This document shows, piece by piece, positions 8,169-16,316 of a DNA stretch of 64,000 bases. The position numbers were made by a program, and so were the translations under genes. This stretch comes from Streptomyces hawaiiensis. GTDB taxonomy: Bacteria > Actinomycetota > Actinomycetes > Streptomycetales > Streptomycetaceae. The number at the start of each line of letters is the position of its first letter. The stretch's first letter is position 1. The notes beneath the pieces were generated by a model. The model had not been told where the DNA came from, searched no databases, and saw only the letters and a list, made by a program, of their open reading frames with translations. The stretch spans positions 3,720,001 through 3,784,000 of the forward strand of contig NZ_CP021978.1 in NCBI RefSeq assembly GCF_004803895.1, in the 5' to 3' direction.

Positions 8169-9231
8169 GCATGTACCTGACGGATTCATCAACGCGCCCA
8201 CCTCCGCAGCCACCGGTGTGATCGCCGCGGGCGCCGTCGCCGTGAGCCTGCGCGGCGCCCGCCGTGAGCTCGACGAGCGCACGGCTCCGCTGGCCGGGCT
8301 CGTCGCGGCGTTCATCTTCGCGGTGCAGATGCTGAACTTCCCCGTCGCGGCGGGGACCAGCGGCCATCTGCTCGGCGGTGCCCTGGCGGCGATACTCGTC
8401 GGCCCCTACACGGGGGTCCTGTGCGTCTCCGTCGTCCTGCTGATGCAGGGCATCCTCTTCGCGGACGGCGGTCTGACCGCGCTCGGCGTCAACATCACCA
8501 ACATGGCGATCGTCACGACGGTCGTCGCCTACGCCCTCTTCCGCGGCCTGGTGAAGGTGCTGCCCCGCACCCGCCGTTCGGCCACCGTGGCCTCCTTCGT
8601 GGCCGCCCTGGTCTCCGTCCCGGCCGCCGCGCTGGCCTTCACGCTGATGTACGCCGTCGGCGGCACCACCGACGTGTCGATCGGCAAGGTCGCCACCGCC
8701 ATGATCGGCGTGCACGTCCTGATCGGCATCGGCGAGGCCGTGATCACCGCACTGACCGTCGGCGCGGTCATCGCCGTACGCCCGGACCTGGTGTACGGGG
8801 CGCGCGGTCTGACCCAGAAGCTCAAGCTGCGGGTGAACGGCGAACTGGTCGACGCGCCCGACGCCGAGCCCGCGCCCGTACCCGCCGCCGCCCGGACCTC
8901 GCACCGCAAGGTGTGGGCGGCCGGCCTCGTCGCCTCCCTCGTGCTGGCCGGGTTCGTCAGCTTCTACGCCTCGGCGAACCCAGACGGTCTGGAGAAGGTC
9001 GCCGCCGACCACGGCATCGACAAGAAGGCCGAGGAACACGCGGTGTCCGACTCCCCGCTCGCCGACTACGGCGTCAAGGACGTCGACGACGCCCGCCTGT
9101 CCGGGGGTCTGGCGGGTGTCATCGGCGTGGGGGTCACGGTCGTCGCGGGCACCGGCGTGTTCTGGGCCGTGCGGCGCCGCCGTACGGACGACACCTCGCC
9201 GTCGGACACGACGAGCATGACGAGCGTCTGA
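8167..9231 (+). CDS. cbiM: ECF cobalt/nickel transporter substrate-binding component CbiM with PDGLE domain
   Basis: Metal-selective membrane S component of a cobalt/nickel ECF importer. I choose GTG 8167, giving MHVPDGFINAP. In this family the mature N-terminal Met-His itself binds the metal, so an upstream TTG start (8131) would abolish function. About six membrane segments make the CbiM domain (residues 1-220). After a linker, a second part contains FVSFYASANPDGLEKVA and a final transmembrane helix: the PDGLE domain, which replaces CbiN/NikN. It is followed one base later by cbiQ, then cbiO, forming a complete importer. Whether the ion is Co or Ni cannot be decided; a Nur-like site nearby favours nickel. 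Confidence 0.93.
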   Translation: MHVPDGFINAPTSAATGVIAAGAVAVSLRGARRELDERTAPLAGLVAAFIFAVQMLNFPVAAGTSGHLLGGALAAILVGPYTGVLCVSVVLLMQGILFADGGLTALGVNITNMAIVTTVVAYALFRGLVKVLPRTRRSATVASFVAALVSVPAAALAFTLMYAVGGTTDVSIGKVATAMIGVHVLIGIGEAVITALTVGAVIAVRPDLVYGARGLTQKLKLRVNGELVDAPDAEPAPVPAAARTSHRKVWAAGLVASLVLAGFVSFYASANPDGLEKVAADHGIDKKAEEHAVSDSPLADYGVKDVDDARLSGGLAGVIGVGVTVVAGTGVFWAVRRRRTDDTSPSDTTSMTSV

Positions 9232-9232
9232 C

Positions 9233-9994
9233 ATGGGAGCCGGGCACGCGCACAAGCTGTACCGGCACGGGCACTCGCCCGTGCACGGCCTGCCGCCGCA
9301 CACCAAGCTCGCCGCGGTGTTCGCCTTCGTGGTGGTCGTGGTGTCGACACCACGCGAGGCGATGTGGGCGTTCGGGCTGTACGCGGTGCTGCTCGGGGCC
9401 GTCGCGTGCGTCGCGCGCGTGCCCGCCGCCTTCCTGTTCCGGCGGCTGCTGATCGAGGTGCCGTTCGTCGCGTTCGCGGTGCTCATGCCGTTCGTGGCGG
9501 AGGGCGAGCGGGTCGAGGTCCTCGGCCTGTCCCTGAGCGTGAACGGCCTGTGGGGCGCCTGGAACGTGCTCGCCAAGGGCACCCTCGGCGTCGCGGCCTC
9601 GGTACTGCTGGCCGCCACGACCGAGCTGCGCGAACTGCTCCTCGGCCTGCAGCGCCTCAAGCTCCCGCCGCTGCTCGTGCAGATCGCGTCCTTCATGATC
9701 CGCTACGGCGATGTCATCAGCGACGAGATGCGGCGCATGCGGATCGCCCGGGAGTCACGCGGCTTCGAGGCGAAGGGCGTGAAGCACTGGGGCGTCCTCG
9801 CCAAGTCCGCGGGCGCGCTGTTCATCCGCTCCTACGAGCGCGGCGAGCGGGTGCACCTGGCCATGGTCAGCCGCGGCTACGCCGGCTCCATGCCCGTCAT
9901 CGACGAGGTGACCGCGTCCCGGGCGCAGTGGTCGTACGCCTTCGCCCTCCCGGGCGCGGCTCTCGTCGTCTGTCTGCTGGGATGGACCCTGTGA
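9233..9994 (+). CDS. cbiQ: ECF transporter transmembrane protein CbiQ
   Basis: Energy-coupling T component linking CbiM to the ATPase. Length is 253 residues with about five membrane segments. The cytoplasmic coupling region carries the two Ala-Arg-Gly-like motifs as ARESRGF and SRGY, expected for CbiQ/EcfT. A short His-rich N-terminus (GHAHKLYRHGHSPVHG) may bind metal. The ATG lies one base after the cbiM stop and its own stop overlaps the cbiO start, so translation is coupled. Confidence 0.93.
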   Translation: MGAGHAHKLYRHGHSPVHGLPPHTKLAAVFAFVVVVVSTPREAMWAFGLYAVLLGAVACVARVPAAFLFRRLLIEVPFVAFAVLMPFVAEGERVEVLGLSLSVNGLWGAWNVLAKGTLGVAASVLLAATTELRELLLGLQRLKLPPLLVQIASFMIRYGDVISDEMRRMRIARESRGFEAKGVKHWGVLAKSAGALFIRSYERGERVHLAMVSRGYAGSMPVIDEVTASRAQWSYAFALPGAALVVCLLGWTL

Positions 9995-10749
9995 CTGCTT
10001 CCCTCGAGGTCTCGGGCCTCGCTTTCGCCTACCCCGACGGTCATCAGGCCCTCTTCGGCGTCGACTTCTCGATCGCGCGCGGCGAGCGGGTCGCGCTGCT
10101 CGGGCCGAACGGCGCCGGCAAGACGACCCTCGTGCTGCACCTCAACGGCATCCTGACCGGCGGCGCCGGCACGGTGCGGGTCGCCGGGCTGCCCGTGGAC
10201 AAGCGGAACATGGCCGAGGTCCGGCGCCGGGTCGGCATCGTCTTCCAGGACCCGGACGACCAGCTGTTCATGCCGACGGTCCGGGAGGACGTGGCGTTCG
10301 GGCCGGCGGCGGCCGGGCTGAAGGGGCCCGAGCTGGAGGAGCGCGTGGAGCGGGCGCTGGAGCGGGTCGGCATGGCGGGGTTCAAGGACCGCCCGCCGCA
10401 CCACCTCTCCTTCGGGCAGCGCCGCCGGGTGGCCGTCGCGACCGTCCTGGCGATGGAGCCGGAGATCCTCGTCCTCGACGAGCCCTCCTCCAACCTGGAC
10501 CCCGCCTCCCGCCGTGAGCTGGCGGACATCCTGCGCTCCCTGGACGTGACCGTGCTGATGGTCACGCACGACCTCCCCTACGCCCTGGAGCTGTGCACGC
10601 GCTCCCTGATCCTCAGCGACGGGGTGATCGCGGCCGACGGGCCGACGGGCGAGCTGCTCTCCGACGAGGAACTGATGCGGGCCCACCGTCTGGAGCTGCC
10701 GTTCGGTTTCGATCCGCGTTCCGTCCCTGCGGCTCCGGCCCGTCCGTGA
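9991..10749 (+). CDS. cbiO: ECF transporter ATP-binding protein CbiO
   Basis: ABC ATPase powering the Co/Ni importer. Walker A is GPNGAGKTT, the Q-loop VFQDPDDQLF is the characteristic CbiO/EcfA form, the signature is LSFGQRRR, Walker B ILVLDEPSSNLDP, and the switch histidine is in VTHDLPYAL. The GTG start at 9991 overlaps the cbiQ stop by four bases (GTGA). ATG 9982 in the same frame is an alternative. 252 residues, a normal length. Confidence 0.94.
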   Translation: MTASLEVSGLAFAYPDGHQALFGVDFSIARGERVALLGPNGAGKTTLVLHLNGILTGGAGTVRVAGLPVDKRNMAEVRRRVGIVFQDPDDQLFMPTVREDVAFGPAAAGLKGPELEERVERALERVGMAGFKDRPPHHLSFGQRRRVAVATVLAMEPEILVLDEPSSNLDPASRRELADILRSLDVTVLMVTHDLPYALELCTRSLILSDGVIAADGPTGELLSDEELMRAHRLELPFGFDPRSVPAAPARP

Positions 10750-10759
10750 CAATGGCCGC

Positions 10760-11221
10760 GTGACGAACGAGGAGAGCGACGGATCACTGCTGCTGGACGA
10801 GCAGCTGTGCTTCGCGCTGTACGCCGCCCAGCGCGCGGTGACGGCGGCGTACCGACCGCTCCTCGACGAACTGGGCCTCACCTACCCCCAGTACCTGGTG
10901 CTGCTGGTCCTCTGGGAGCGCGGCGAGACGACGGTGAAGGAGCTGGCCGCGGCCCTGCGCCTCGACTACGGCACGGTCTCGCCGCTGCTGAAGCGCCTGG
11001 AGGCGGCCGGTCTGGTCATGCGTGAGCGGTCGGCGCGGGACGAGCGGTCGGTGCTCGTGACCGTGACGGAGTGCGGGGAGGAACTCCGGGAGCGGGCAGG
11101 GCGGGTGCCCGGCGCGCTGCTCACGGCGACGGGGCTCGACGGAACGCAGGCCGGGCGACTGCGCGCGGAACTGTGGCGGCTGGCCGAGCGGGCGGAGTCG
11201 GCGGCGGACCGGGCCCGCTGA
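10760..11221 (+). CDS. ohrR: MarR family regulator, OhrR type
   Basis: Winged-helix MarR repressor of 153 residues. The N-terminus has LLLDEQLCFALYAAQRAV with Cys17, the reactive cysteine of OhrR proteins that senses organic hydroperoxides. LTYPQYLVLLVLWE and the recognition segment LDYGTVSPLLKRLEAAGLV are also OhrR-like. Start GTG 10760 lies 10 bp after cbiO. The next gene on the same strand encodes Ohr, the expected target. A 23-bp inverted repeat between the two is a good operator candidate. OhrR identity is inferred from the Cys and the neighbour. Confidence 0.88.
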   Translation: MTNEESDGSLLLDEQLCFALYAAQRAVTAAYRPLLDELGLTYPQYLVLLVLWERGETTVKELAAALRLDYGTVSPLLKRLEAAGLVMRERSARDERSVLVTVTECGEELRERAGRVPGALLTATGLDGTQAGRLRAELWRLAERAESAADRAR

Positions 11222-11278
11222 GGGTTACCCCCGGTTCCCACCCCCTGGGCACGACAGGCGAGTTACCGGCCAGTACCT

Positions 11279-11301
11279 TGTGCACGATGTATTGGTGCAC
11301 A
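11279..11301 (+). promoter_or_regulatory. Inverted repeat operator candidate before ohr
   Basis: TGTGCAC-N9-GTGCACA is a perfect 7-bp inverted repeat, 22 bp before the ohr start and within its likely promoter. It is the natural candidate for OhrR binding, although it is not the AT-rich OhrR box known from other bacteria. Confidence 0.5.
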
Positions 11302-11323
11302 CCTGGTTTTGGGGGAGGACAGC

Positions 11324-11770
11324 ATGACTGACGGCCCCGCCGTCGACACCCGCCCGACGAAGATCATGTTCGTGGCGGAGGCCACCGCCCACGGCGGCCG
11401 CGAGGGCTACGTCACCAGCCAGGACGGTCAGCTCGACCTCAAGGTCGCGATGCCCCCGCAGCTCGGCGGCGACGGTAACGGCACCAACCCCGAACAGCTC
11501 TTCGCGGCCGGCTACAGCTCCTGCTTCCACAACGCCCTGATCCTCGTCGGCAACCGCGAGGGCTACGACCTGACCGGCTCCACGGTCTCCGCGAAGGTCG
11601 GCATCGGCCCCAACAAGCAGCGCGGCTACGGCCTCGCGGTCGCCCTCAGCGTCTCCCTGCCGGTCGTCGACCCGGACCTCGCGACCAGGCTGGTCGACGC
11701 GGCCCACGAGATCTGCCCGTACTCGAACGCGACCCGCGGGAACATCGACGTGACCATCCTGCTTGGCTAG
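11324..11770 (+). CDS. ohr: Organic hydroperoxide resistance protein Ohr (OsmC family)
   Basis: Thiol peroxidase that reduces organic and fatty-acid hydroperoxides using lipoyl reductants. 148 residues. The catalytic cysteines are at Cys67 (GYSSCFHNAL) and Cys131 (EICPYSNATRGN), the Ohr signature rather than OsmC. ATG 11324 has GGGGGAGG upstream. The gene follows an OhrR-like regulator and a perfect inverted repeat, giving a self-contained peroxide-response pair. Confidence 0.95.
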   Translation: MTDGPAVDTRPTKIMFVAEATAHGGREGYVTSQDGQLDLKVAMPPQLGGDGNGTNPEQLFAAGYSSCFHNALILVGNREGYDLTGSTVSAKVGIGPNKQRGYGLAVALSVSLPVVDPDLATRLVDAAHEICPYSNATRGNIDVTILLG

Positions 11771-11812
11771 AGGGGAGCACCACGGCACAGCGGCGAGACG
11801 AGGAGTACGGGC

Positions 11813-12976
11813 GTGGACGTGCACGGCACAGTGGCCGAGGGCTTCGAGCCGGTGAGGGACGCGTTCGTACGGAACTTCGCCACACTCGGGGACCGGGGCG
11901 CCGCGGTCGCCGTCTACCGGGACGGGCAGAAGGTCGTCGACCTGTGGGGCGGCACCAAGGACGTCGACGGCACGGCTCCCTGGGAGCGCGGCACCGCCCA
12001 GGTCGTGCGCTCGGCGACCAAGGGGGTCGCCGCCGCCGTACCTCTGCTGCTGCACCAGCGCGGGCAGTTCGACCTGGACGCGCCGGTGGGGCACTACTGG
12101 CCCGAGTTCAAGGCGCGGGGCAAGGAGCGGGTGCTGGTCCGGCACGTGCTGAACCACCGCGCCGGGCTGCCGGTCCTCGACCGGCCGCTCACCCCGCAGG
12201 ACGCCCTCGACCCGCTGAAGGGCCCGGAGGCGCTCGCCGCTCAGGCGCCCGTCTGGGAGCCCGGCACCGGCCACGGCTACCACGCGCTCACCTACGGTTG
12301 GCTGCTCGACGAACTGGTGCGGCGCGTGACCGGGCAGGGCGCCGGGGAGTGGCTCGCGTCGCAGGTCACAGGACCGCTGGGGCTGGACCTCTGGCTCGGC
12401 CTGCCGGAGTCGGAGGCCGACCGGGTGGGACGCGTGGGCCGCGTCGAGGGGGCCGAGCCGACCGGGGGCCTGCGCGCCCGCCCCAAGCGCTCGGTCACCG
12501 AGGCCTACGAGGATCCGGCCTCCCTCACGCGCCGGGCGTTCGCCGCGATCTCCCCGTTCCCGGACCAGAACGACCCCGCCTACCACGCGACCGCCCTCCC
12601 CGCGACGAACGCGATAGCGACGGCGGACGGACTGGCCCGTTTCTACGCGACCCTGATCGGCGACACGGCCGGCGCCGCACGGCTCTTCACGCCGGAGACG
12701 GTGGACATGGCCCGGGCCGAGGAGTCGGCGGGCCCCGACCGGGTCCTGGTGGTCGGCACCCGCTTCGGCCTCGGCTACATGCTGCACGGCAGCGCCTCGC
12801 CGCTCCTCACCCCGGGTTCCTTCGGCCACCCGGGCCGCGGCGGTGCCCTCGGCTTCGCCGACCCGGAGACGGGCGTCGCCTTCGGCTACGTCACCAACGG
12901 CTTCCGCAAGACGGTGACGGCGGACCCGCGGGCGCAGGGGCTGGTGCGGGCGGTGCGGGGAGTGCTGGACCTCTAG
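11813..12976 (+). CDS. Beta-lactamase-fold serine hydrolase (class C / EstB-like)
   Basis: 387-residue cytoplasmic-type hydrolase with the class C beta-lactamase/esterase fold. The nucleophile motif SATK lies in VVRSATKGVAAA, and the tyrosine motif is YGW in HALTYGWLLDEL. The C-terminal segment FGHPGRGGALGFADPETGVAFGYVTN matches the HxG-containing end of EstB-type esterases. No signal peptide is seen, so activity against antibiotics in the medium is unlikely; an esterase or peptidase role is more probable. GTG 11813 starts 42 bp after ohr, so it may be cotranscribed. Confidence 0.85.
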   Translation: MDVHGTVAEGFEPVRDAFVRNFATLGDRGAAVAVYRDGQKVVDLWGGTKDVDGTAPWERGTAQVVRSATKGVAAAVPLLLHQRGQFDLDAPVGHYWPEFKARGKERVLVRHVLNHRAGLPVLDRPLTPQDALDPLKGPEALAAQAPVWEPGTGHGYHALTYGWLLDELVRRVTGQGAGEWLASQVTGPLGLDLWLGLPESEADRVGRVGRVEGAEPTGGLRARPKRSVTEAYEDPASLTRRAFAAISPFPDQNDPAYHATALPATNAIATADGLARFYATLIGDTAGAARLFTPETVDMARAEESAGPDRVLVVGTRFGLGYMLHGSASPLLTPGSFGHPGRGGALGFADPETGVAFGYVTNGFRKTVTADPRAQGLVRAVRGVLDL

Positions 12977-12988
12977 GGCTGGGTGCGT

Positions 12989-13264
12989 CTAGACGTGGAT
13001 GGGGTGGGAGGTCCGGCCGGACGCCTGGTCGATCTCCTCGTGGGCCTTGGTCAGCAACCGCATGGCGAGTTCGTTGAGCGCCCGGGCTCCGGCGATCTCC
13101 TCCCCGACTCTCGGCTGATTGGCGTCGGTCCGGTGCCGGCTCGCGTGCCCGTGCGCCCTTACCTCGGTGCCGTCGGGCAGGCGGACCATCGCGGCCGCTC
13201 GCGTGTGCTGGTCGTCCTCCGTGAACTCCATCTCGACGTGCCATCCCACTGTGGTGCGCATCAT
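12989..13264 (-). CDS. DUF1876 family small protein
   Basis: A 91-residue actinobacterial protein of unknown function, recognised by GWHVEMEFTEDDQHTRAAAMVRLPDGTEVRAHGHASR and a helical C-terminus (LNELAMRLLTKAHEEIDQ). It resembles the double-stranded-RNA-binding-like fold of the DUF1876 family. I take ATG 13264 because GGAGG lies eight bases upstream; ATG 13270 is too close and 13261 slightly further. Convergent with the hydrolase gene, downstream of the EamA gene. Confidence 0.85.
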   Translation of the reverse strand: MMRTTVGWHVEMEFTEDDQHTRAAAMVRLPDGTEVRAHGHASRHRTDANQPRVGEEIAGARALNELAMRLLTKAHEEIDQASGRTSHPIHV

Positions 13265-13336
13265 GACCATCACCTCCGGAACGCTTAGTTCCAGGGTGCT
13301 CCTCGCACCGGCCGGGCGCACCCGCCTGGCGAACCC

Positions 13337-14182
13337 CTATCCGGCGTGCAGCATCAGCCCGATCCCGACGACCAGCAGCCCGGCCGCCGCGATCCTCGGC
13401 GCGCCGAACCGCTCCTTGAAGAACACGGCCCCGATCGCCGCGCCCACGATGATCGACGACTCGCGCAGGGCCGCGATGGGGGCGAGCTCGGCCCTGGTCT
13501 GGGCCCACAGGACGAGGGCGTAGGCGGCGACGGACAGCGCGGCGCCGAGCACCCCGACCCCGGCGAACGGCCGCAGCAGGGTGACGGTCTGCCCGCGCCA
13601 ACGCCACAACGCATACGCGGGGATGACGACGCCCTGGATCGCCATCAGCCAGGCGATGTACCCGAGGGAGGACCCGGAGGCCCGCACGCCCAGCCCGTCG
13701 ACGACGGTGTACACCGCTATGGTCAGCCCGGTCGCCAGGGCCGCCCCGATCGCCGCCCAGTCGGGCCGCCGCCCGCGCAGTCCCCACAGGGCAACGCCGG
13801 TCAGCCCCGCGCACGACACGGCGATCCCGGCGGCGGCCCACCCGTCGGGCACCTCGTGTGCGAAGAGAGCGGCGAGCAGGGTCACGACAAGGGGCGCGGT
13901 GCCCCGGGCGATGGGATAGGCCTGCCCGAAGTCACCCAGCCGGAAGGACGTCATCAGCAGGGCGTAGTAGGCGATGTGGACGGCGGCGGAGGCGAGCAGA
14001 TACGGCCAGGCCCCGGCCGCCGGGAAGTCCACGAAGGGGGTGAGTGCCAGCCCGATGACGACGCCCCCGCCCGAGATCAGCGCGAAGCCGGCCAGCTTGT
14101 CGGTGATCTTGTGGGCGATGGCGTTCCAGCTGGCGTGGGTGACCGCGGCGAGCAGGACAGCGGCGGTGACCAGGGGGGTCAC
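13337..14182 (-). CDS. EamA/DMT family transporter
   Basis: Membrane permease of 281 residues with ten predicted helices in two EamA halves. N-terminal THASWNAIAHK and internal GQAYPIARGTAPLVVTLLAALF are typical of DMT proteins. The second half ends with SSIIVGAAIGAVFFKERFGAPRIAAAGLLVVGIGLML. The substrate is unknown; related proteins export amino acids or other metabolites. Its start overlaps the stop of the YbaK-like gene by four bases (ATGA), so the two are translationally coupled. Confidence 0.9.
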   Translation of the reverse strand: MTPLVTAAVLLAAVTHASWNAIAHKITDKLAGFALISGGGVVIGLALTPFVDFPAAGAWPYLLASAAVHIAYYALLMTSFRLGDFGQAYPIARGTAPLVVTLLAALFAHEVPDGWAAAGIAVSCAGLTGVALWGLRGRRPDWAAIGAALATGLTIAVYTVVDGLGVRASGSSLGYIAWLMAIQGVVIPAYALWRWRGQTVTLLRPFAGVGVLGAALSVAAYALVLWAQTRAELAPIAALRESSIIVGAAIGAVFFKERFGAPRIAAAGLLVVGIGLMLHAG

Positions 14183-14694
14183 AAGGTGCGCTCGCGCACG
14201 TCCACCAGGGTGCCCTCGGCGTGGGCGACGAGGTCTTCGGGGGCCATCGGGAACACGGTGTACGGCGTGCCGGCCGCGGCCCAGACGACGTCGTGCTCCA
14301 GCAGGGACCGGTCGGCGAGCACGCGGGTCCTGCTCCGGTGCCCGAAGGGCGGCACCCCGCCGATGGCGTACCCGGTGGTCTCCCGTACGACGTCCACCTT
14401 GGCCCGGGTGACCTTGTCGGCGCCGAGTTCCTTGCGGACGAGTTCGAGGTCGACCCGGGAGGCCCCGTCCATGAGCACGAGCACCGGCACCCCATCGGCG
14501 GCGAAGATCAGCGACTTGCAGATCTGGCTCAGCTCACACCCGACCGCGGCGGCGGCCTCGGCGGCGGTACGGGTGGCATCGGGGAAGCGGCGGATCTGAC
14601 TCACGAGATCTCCGAGCCCGAGCTCCCGCAGGGCCTCGGCGAAACGGGGGTGGGCTCCGGAGCCCTCGGCGTCGGTGGCGGCTGTCGTCGTCAT
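14179..14694 (-). CDS. YbaK/EbsC family aminoacyl-tRNA deacylase
   Basis: A 171-residue trans-editing-type protein that hydrolyses mischarged aminoacyl-tRNA. Visible family features: SQICKSLIF with the conserved Lys, VPVLVLMDGASRVDLELV, GYAIGGVPPFGH with the GG-PPFGH signature, and DRSLLEHDVVWAAAGTPYTVFPM. ATG 14694 is chosen to precede the helical start of the domain; the ribosome-binding site is weak. Which tRNA it edits cannot be told. Coupled to the EamA gene downstream. Confidence 0.88.
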   Translation of the reverse strand: MTTTAATDAEGSGAHPRFAEALRELGLGDLVSQIRRFPDATRTAAEAAAAVGCELSQICKSLIFAADGVPVLVLMDGASRVDLELVRKELGADKVTRAKVDVVRETTGYAIGGVPPFGHRSRTRVLADRSLLEHDVVWAAAGTPYTVFPMAPEDLVAHAEGTLVDVRERTL

Positions 14695-14738
14695 GCCCTG
14701 CACGCTAGCGGTACGTGTAGAGGACAAGCGAGGCCGTT

Positions 14739-14924
14739 TCAGCCGGTGGCGTCCTCCGGCCGGACGTCCGCGAACTCCCACCAGGCGAGCGGCAGCCAGT
14801 CGCCGTCGACGAAGCCGTCGACGGATCCGCCGGTGCCCTGGATGGCCACACGGGTCCCGACAGGGTAGGTGGTGCCGGACAGTCCGGAGACCGCCACGAG
14901 AAGGGTTCCGATACGACGAGACAA
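14739..14924 (-). CDS. Small conserved hypothetical protein (61 aa)
   Basis: Short protein starting at TTG 14924 behind AAAGGAAG; an in-frame upstream TTG at 14954 has no good ribosome-binding site. The sequence begins MSRRIGTLLVAV and continues with TYPVGTRVAIQGTGGSVDGFVDGDWLPLAWWEF, a beta-rich pattern with conserved-looking Trp residues. No function is recognised. Composition and codon GC3 look like a real Streptomyces gene. It is 44 bp upstream of the YbaK gene on the same strand. Confidence 0.6.
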   Translation of the reverse strand: MSRRIGTLLVAVSGLSGTTYPVGTRVAIQGTGGSVDGFVDGDWLPLAWWEFADVRPEDATG

Positions 14925-15014
14925 AGCCCTACTTCCTTTCTCCTCTGGGTGCAAATCCTCTCATCATGCACCAGCCTGGTATATGAGCTACGGCACAGAC
15001 GGAGGTGCTTCACC

Positions 15015-16157
15015 ATGAGGGCTGTCGTATACAAAGGGCCCTTCGAGGTAGCGATCGAGCAAGTGGAGGATCCACGGATTCAGCACCCGAACGATGTGCT
15101 CGTCCGGGTCACGTCAACGGCCATCTGCGGCTCCGACCTGCACATGTACGAGGGCCGCACGGCCGCGGAGCCGGGCATCGTGTTCGGCCACGAGAACCTC
15201 GGCGTCATCGAGGAGACAGGAGAGGGGGTCACCACCCTCAGCAAGGGCGACCGGGTGGTCATGCCGTTCAATGTGGCCTGCGGCTTCTGCAAGAACTGCT
15301 CGGCGGGCTACACGGGCTTCTGCCTGACGGTGAACCCGGGCTTCGCCGGGGGCGCCTACGGCTACGTCGCGATGGGGCCCTACACCGGAGGCCAGGCGGA
15401 GTACGTACGGGTCCCGTACGCCGACTTCAACTGCCTCAAGCTCCCGGAGGGCACCGAGAAGGAGACCGATTTCGTCCTGCTCGCGGACATCTTCCCGACG
15501 GGCTACCACGGCAACGAACTGGCCGACGTGCGCCCCGGTGACACGGTCGCCGTGTACGGCGCCGGTCCGGTCGGGCTGATGGCCGCCTACTCCGCGATGC
15601 TGCGCGGTGCGAGCAAGGTGTTCGTGGTCGACCGGGTGGCGGAACGTCTCCAGAAGGCCGAGGAGATCGGCACGATCCCGATCGACTTCACCCAGGGCAA
15701 CCCGGCGGAGCAGATCAGGGAGCAGACCGACGGCCAGGGGACCGACAAGGGCATCGACGCCGTGGGCTACCAGGCCCAGGCGCAGGGCGAGGACCGTGAG
15801 GAACCGGCGATCGTGCTGAATTCCCTGGTCGACACGGTCCGGCCGACGGGCGCGCTCGGCATCCCCGGCCTGTACGTCCCGAGCGACCCGGGCGGTCCCG
15901 ACGAGCAGGCCAAGAAGGGCATGCTGATGGTCGCCGTCGGACGCCTCTTCGAGAAGGGGCTCCGCATGGGCACCGGGCAGTGCAACGTCAAGCGGTACAA
16001 CCGACACCTTCGGGACATGATCATCGAGGATCGCGCGAAGCCGAGCTTCGTCGTCTCGCACGAACTGCCGCTCGACCAGGCTTCGTCGGCATACGAGAAG
16101 TTCGACAAGCGCATCGAGGGCTACACGAAGGTGGTCCTCCACCCCCAGGCAGCGTAG
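15015..16157 (+). CDS. Zinc-dependent alcohol dehydrogenase, glutathione-independent formaldehyde dehydrogenase type
   Basis: Medium-chain dehydrogenase of 380 residues. Catalytic zinc ligands lie in AICGSDLHMYEGR and FGHENLG. The structural zinc loop is CGFCKNCSAGYTGFC. The NAD-binding Rossmann motif is VYGAGPVGLMAA. The long insert GYQAQAQGEDREEPAIVLNSLVDTVRPTGALGIPGLY is characteristic of the glutathione-independent formaldehyde dehydrogenase branch. ATG 15015 follows a clear GGAGGTG. A role in formaldehyde or other aldehyde/alcohol turnover is inferred. It stands alone, followed by two strong hairpins before the convergent MMPL gene. Confidence 0.9.
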   Translation: MRAVVYKGPFEVAIEQVEDPRIQHPNDVLVRVTSTAICGSDLHMYEGRTAAEPGIVFGHENLGVIEETGEGVTTLSKGDRVVMPFNVACGFCKNCSAGYTGFCLTVNPGFAGGAYGYVAMGPYTGGQAEYVRVPYADFNCLKLPEGTEKETDFVLLADIFPTGYHGNELADVRPGDTVAVYGAGPVGLMAAYSAMLRGASKVFVVDRVAERLQKAEEIGTIPIDFTQGNPAEQIREQTDGQGTDKGIDAVGYQAQAQGEDREEPAIVLNSLVDTVRPTGALGIPGLYVPSDPGGPDEQAKKGMLMVAVGRLFEKGLRMGTGQCNVKRYNRHLRDMIIEDRAKPSFVVSHELPLDQASSAYEKFDKRIEGYTKVVLHPQAA

Positions 16158-16203
16158 GAAGCCCTGGCGGGCCGACGGTCACTCGGTGACGTACGCGAGG
16201 AAC

Positions 16204-16243
16204 GACTCCCCACATGGCGGAGGCGACCGTCACGTGGGGAGTC
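16204..16243. terminator. Hairpin after the dehydrogenase gene
   Basis: GACTCCCCAC and GTGGGGAGTC form a 10-bp stem, extended inward by TGGCGG/CCGTCA after a mismatch. It lies between convergent genes. Confidence 0.65.
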
Positions 16244-16261
16244 CCGGGGCTCTCGAAAGAA

Positions 16262-16299
16262 GCCGGTGAGGGCCCCGTCCCCACGATGCCCTCACCGGC
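16262..16299. terminator. Second convergent-gene hairpin
   Basis: GCCGGTGAGGGC and GCCCTCACCGGC form a perfect 12-bp stem with a 14-nt loop, 17 bp before the MMPL stop. With the preceding hairpin it separates convergent transcripts. Confidence 0.7.
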
Positions 16300-16316
16300 C
16301 GGTCTCTCACGAAGGG

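Noticed and set aside
11813..12976. Secreted antibiotic-resistance beta-lactamase
   Set aside because: SxxK and Tyr motifs fit the fold, but no signal peptide; more like an EstB-type esterase.
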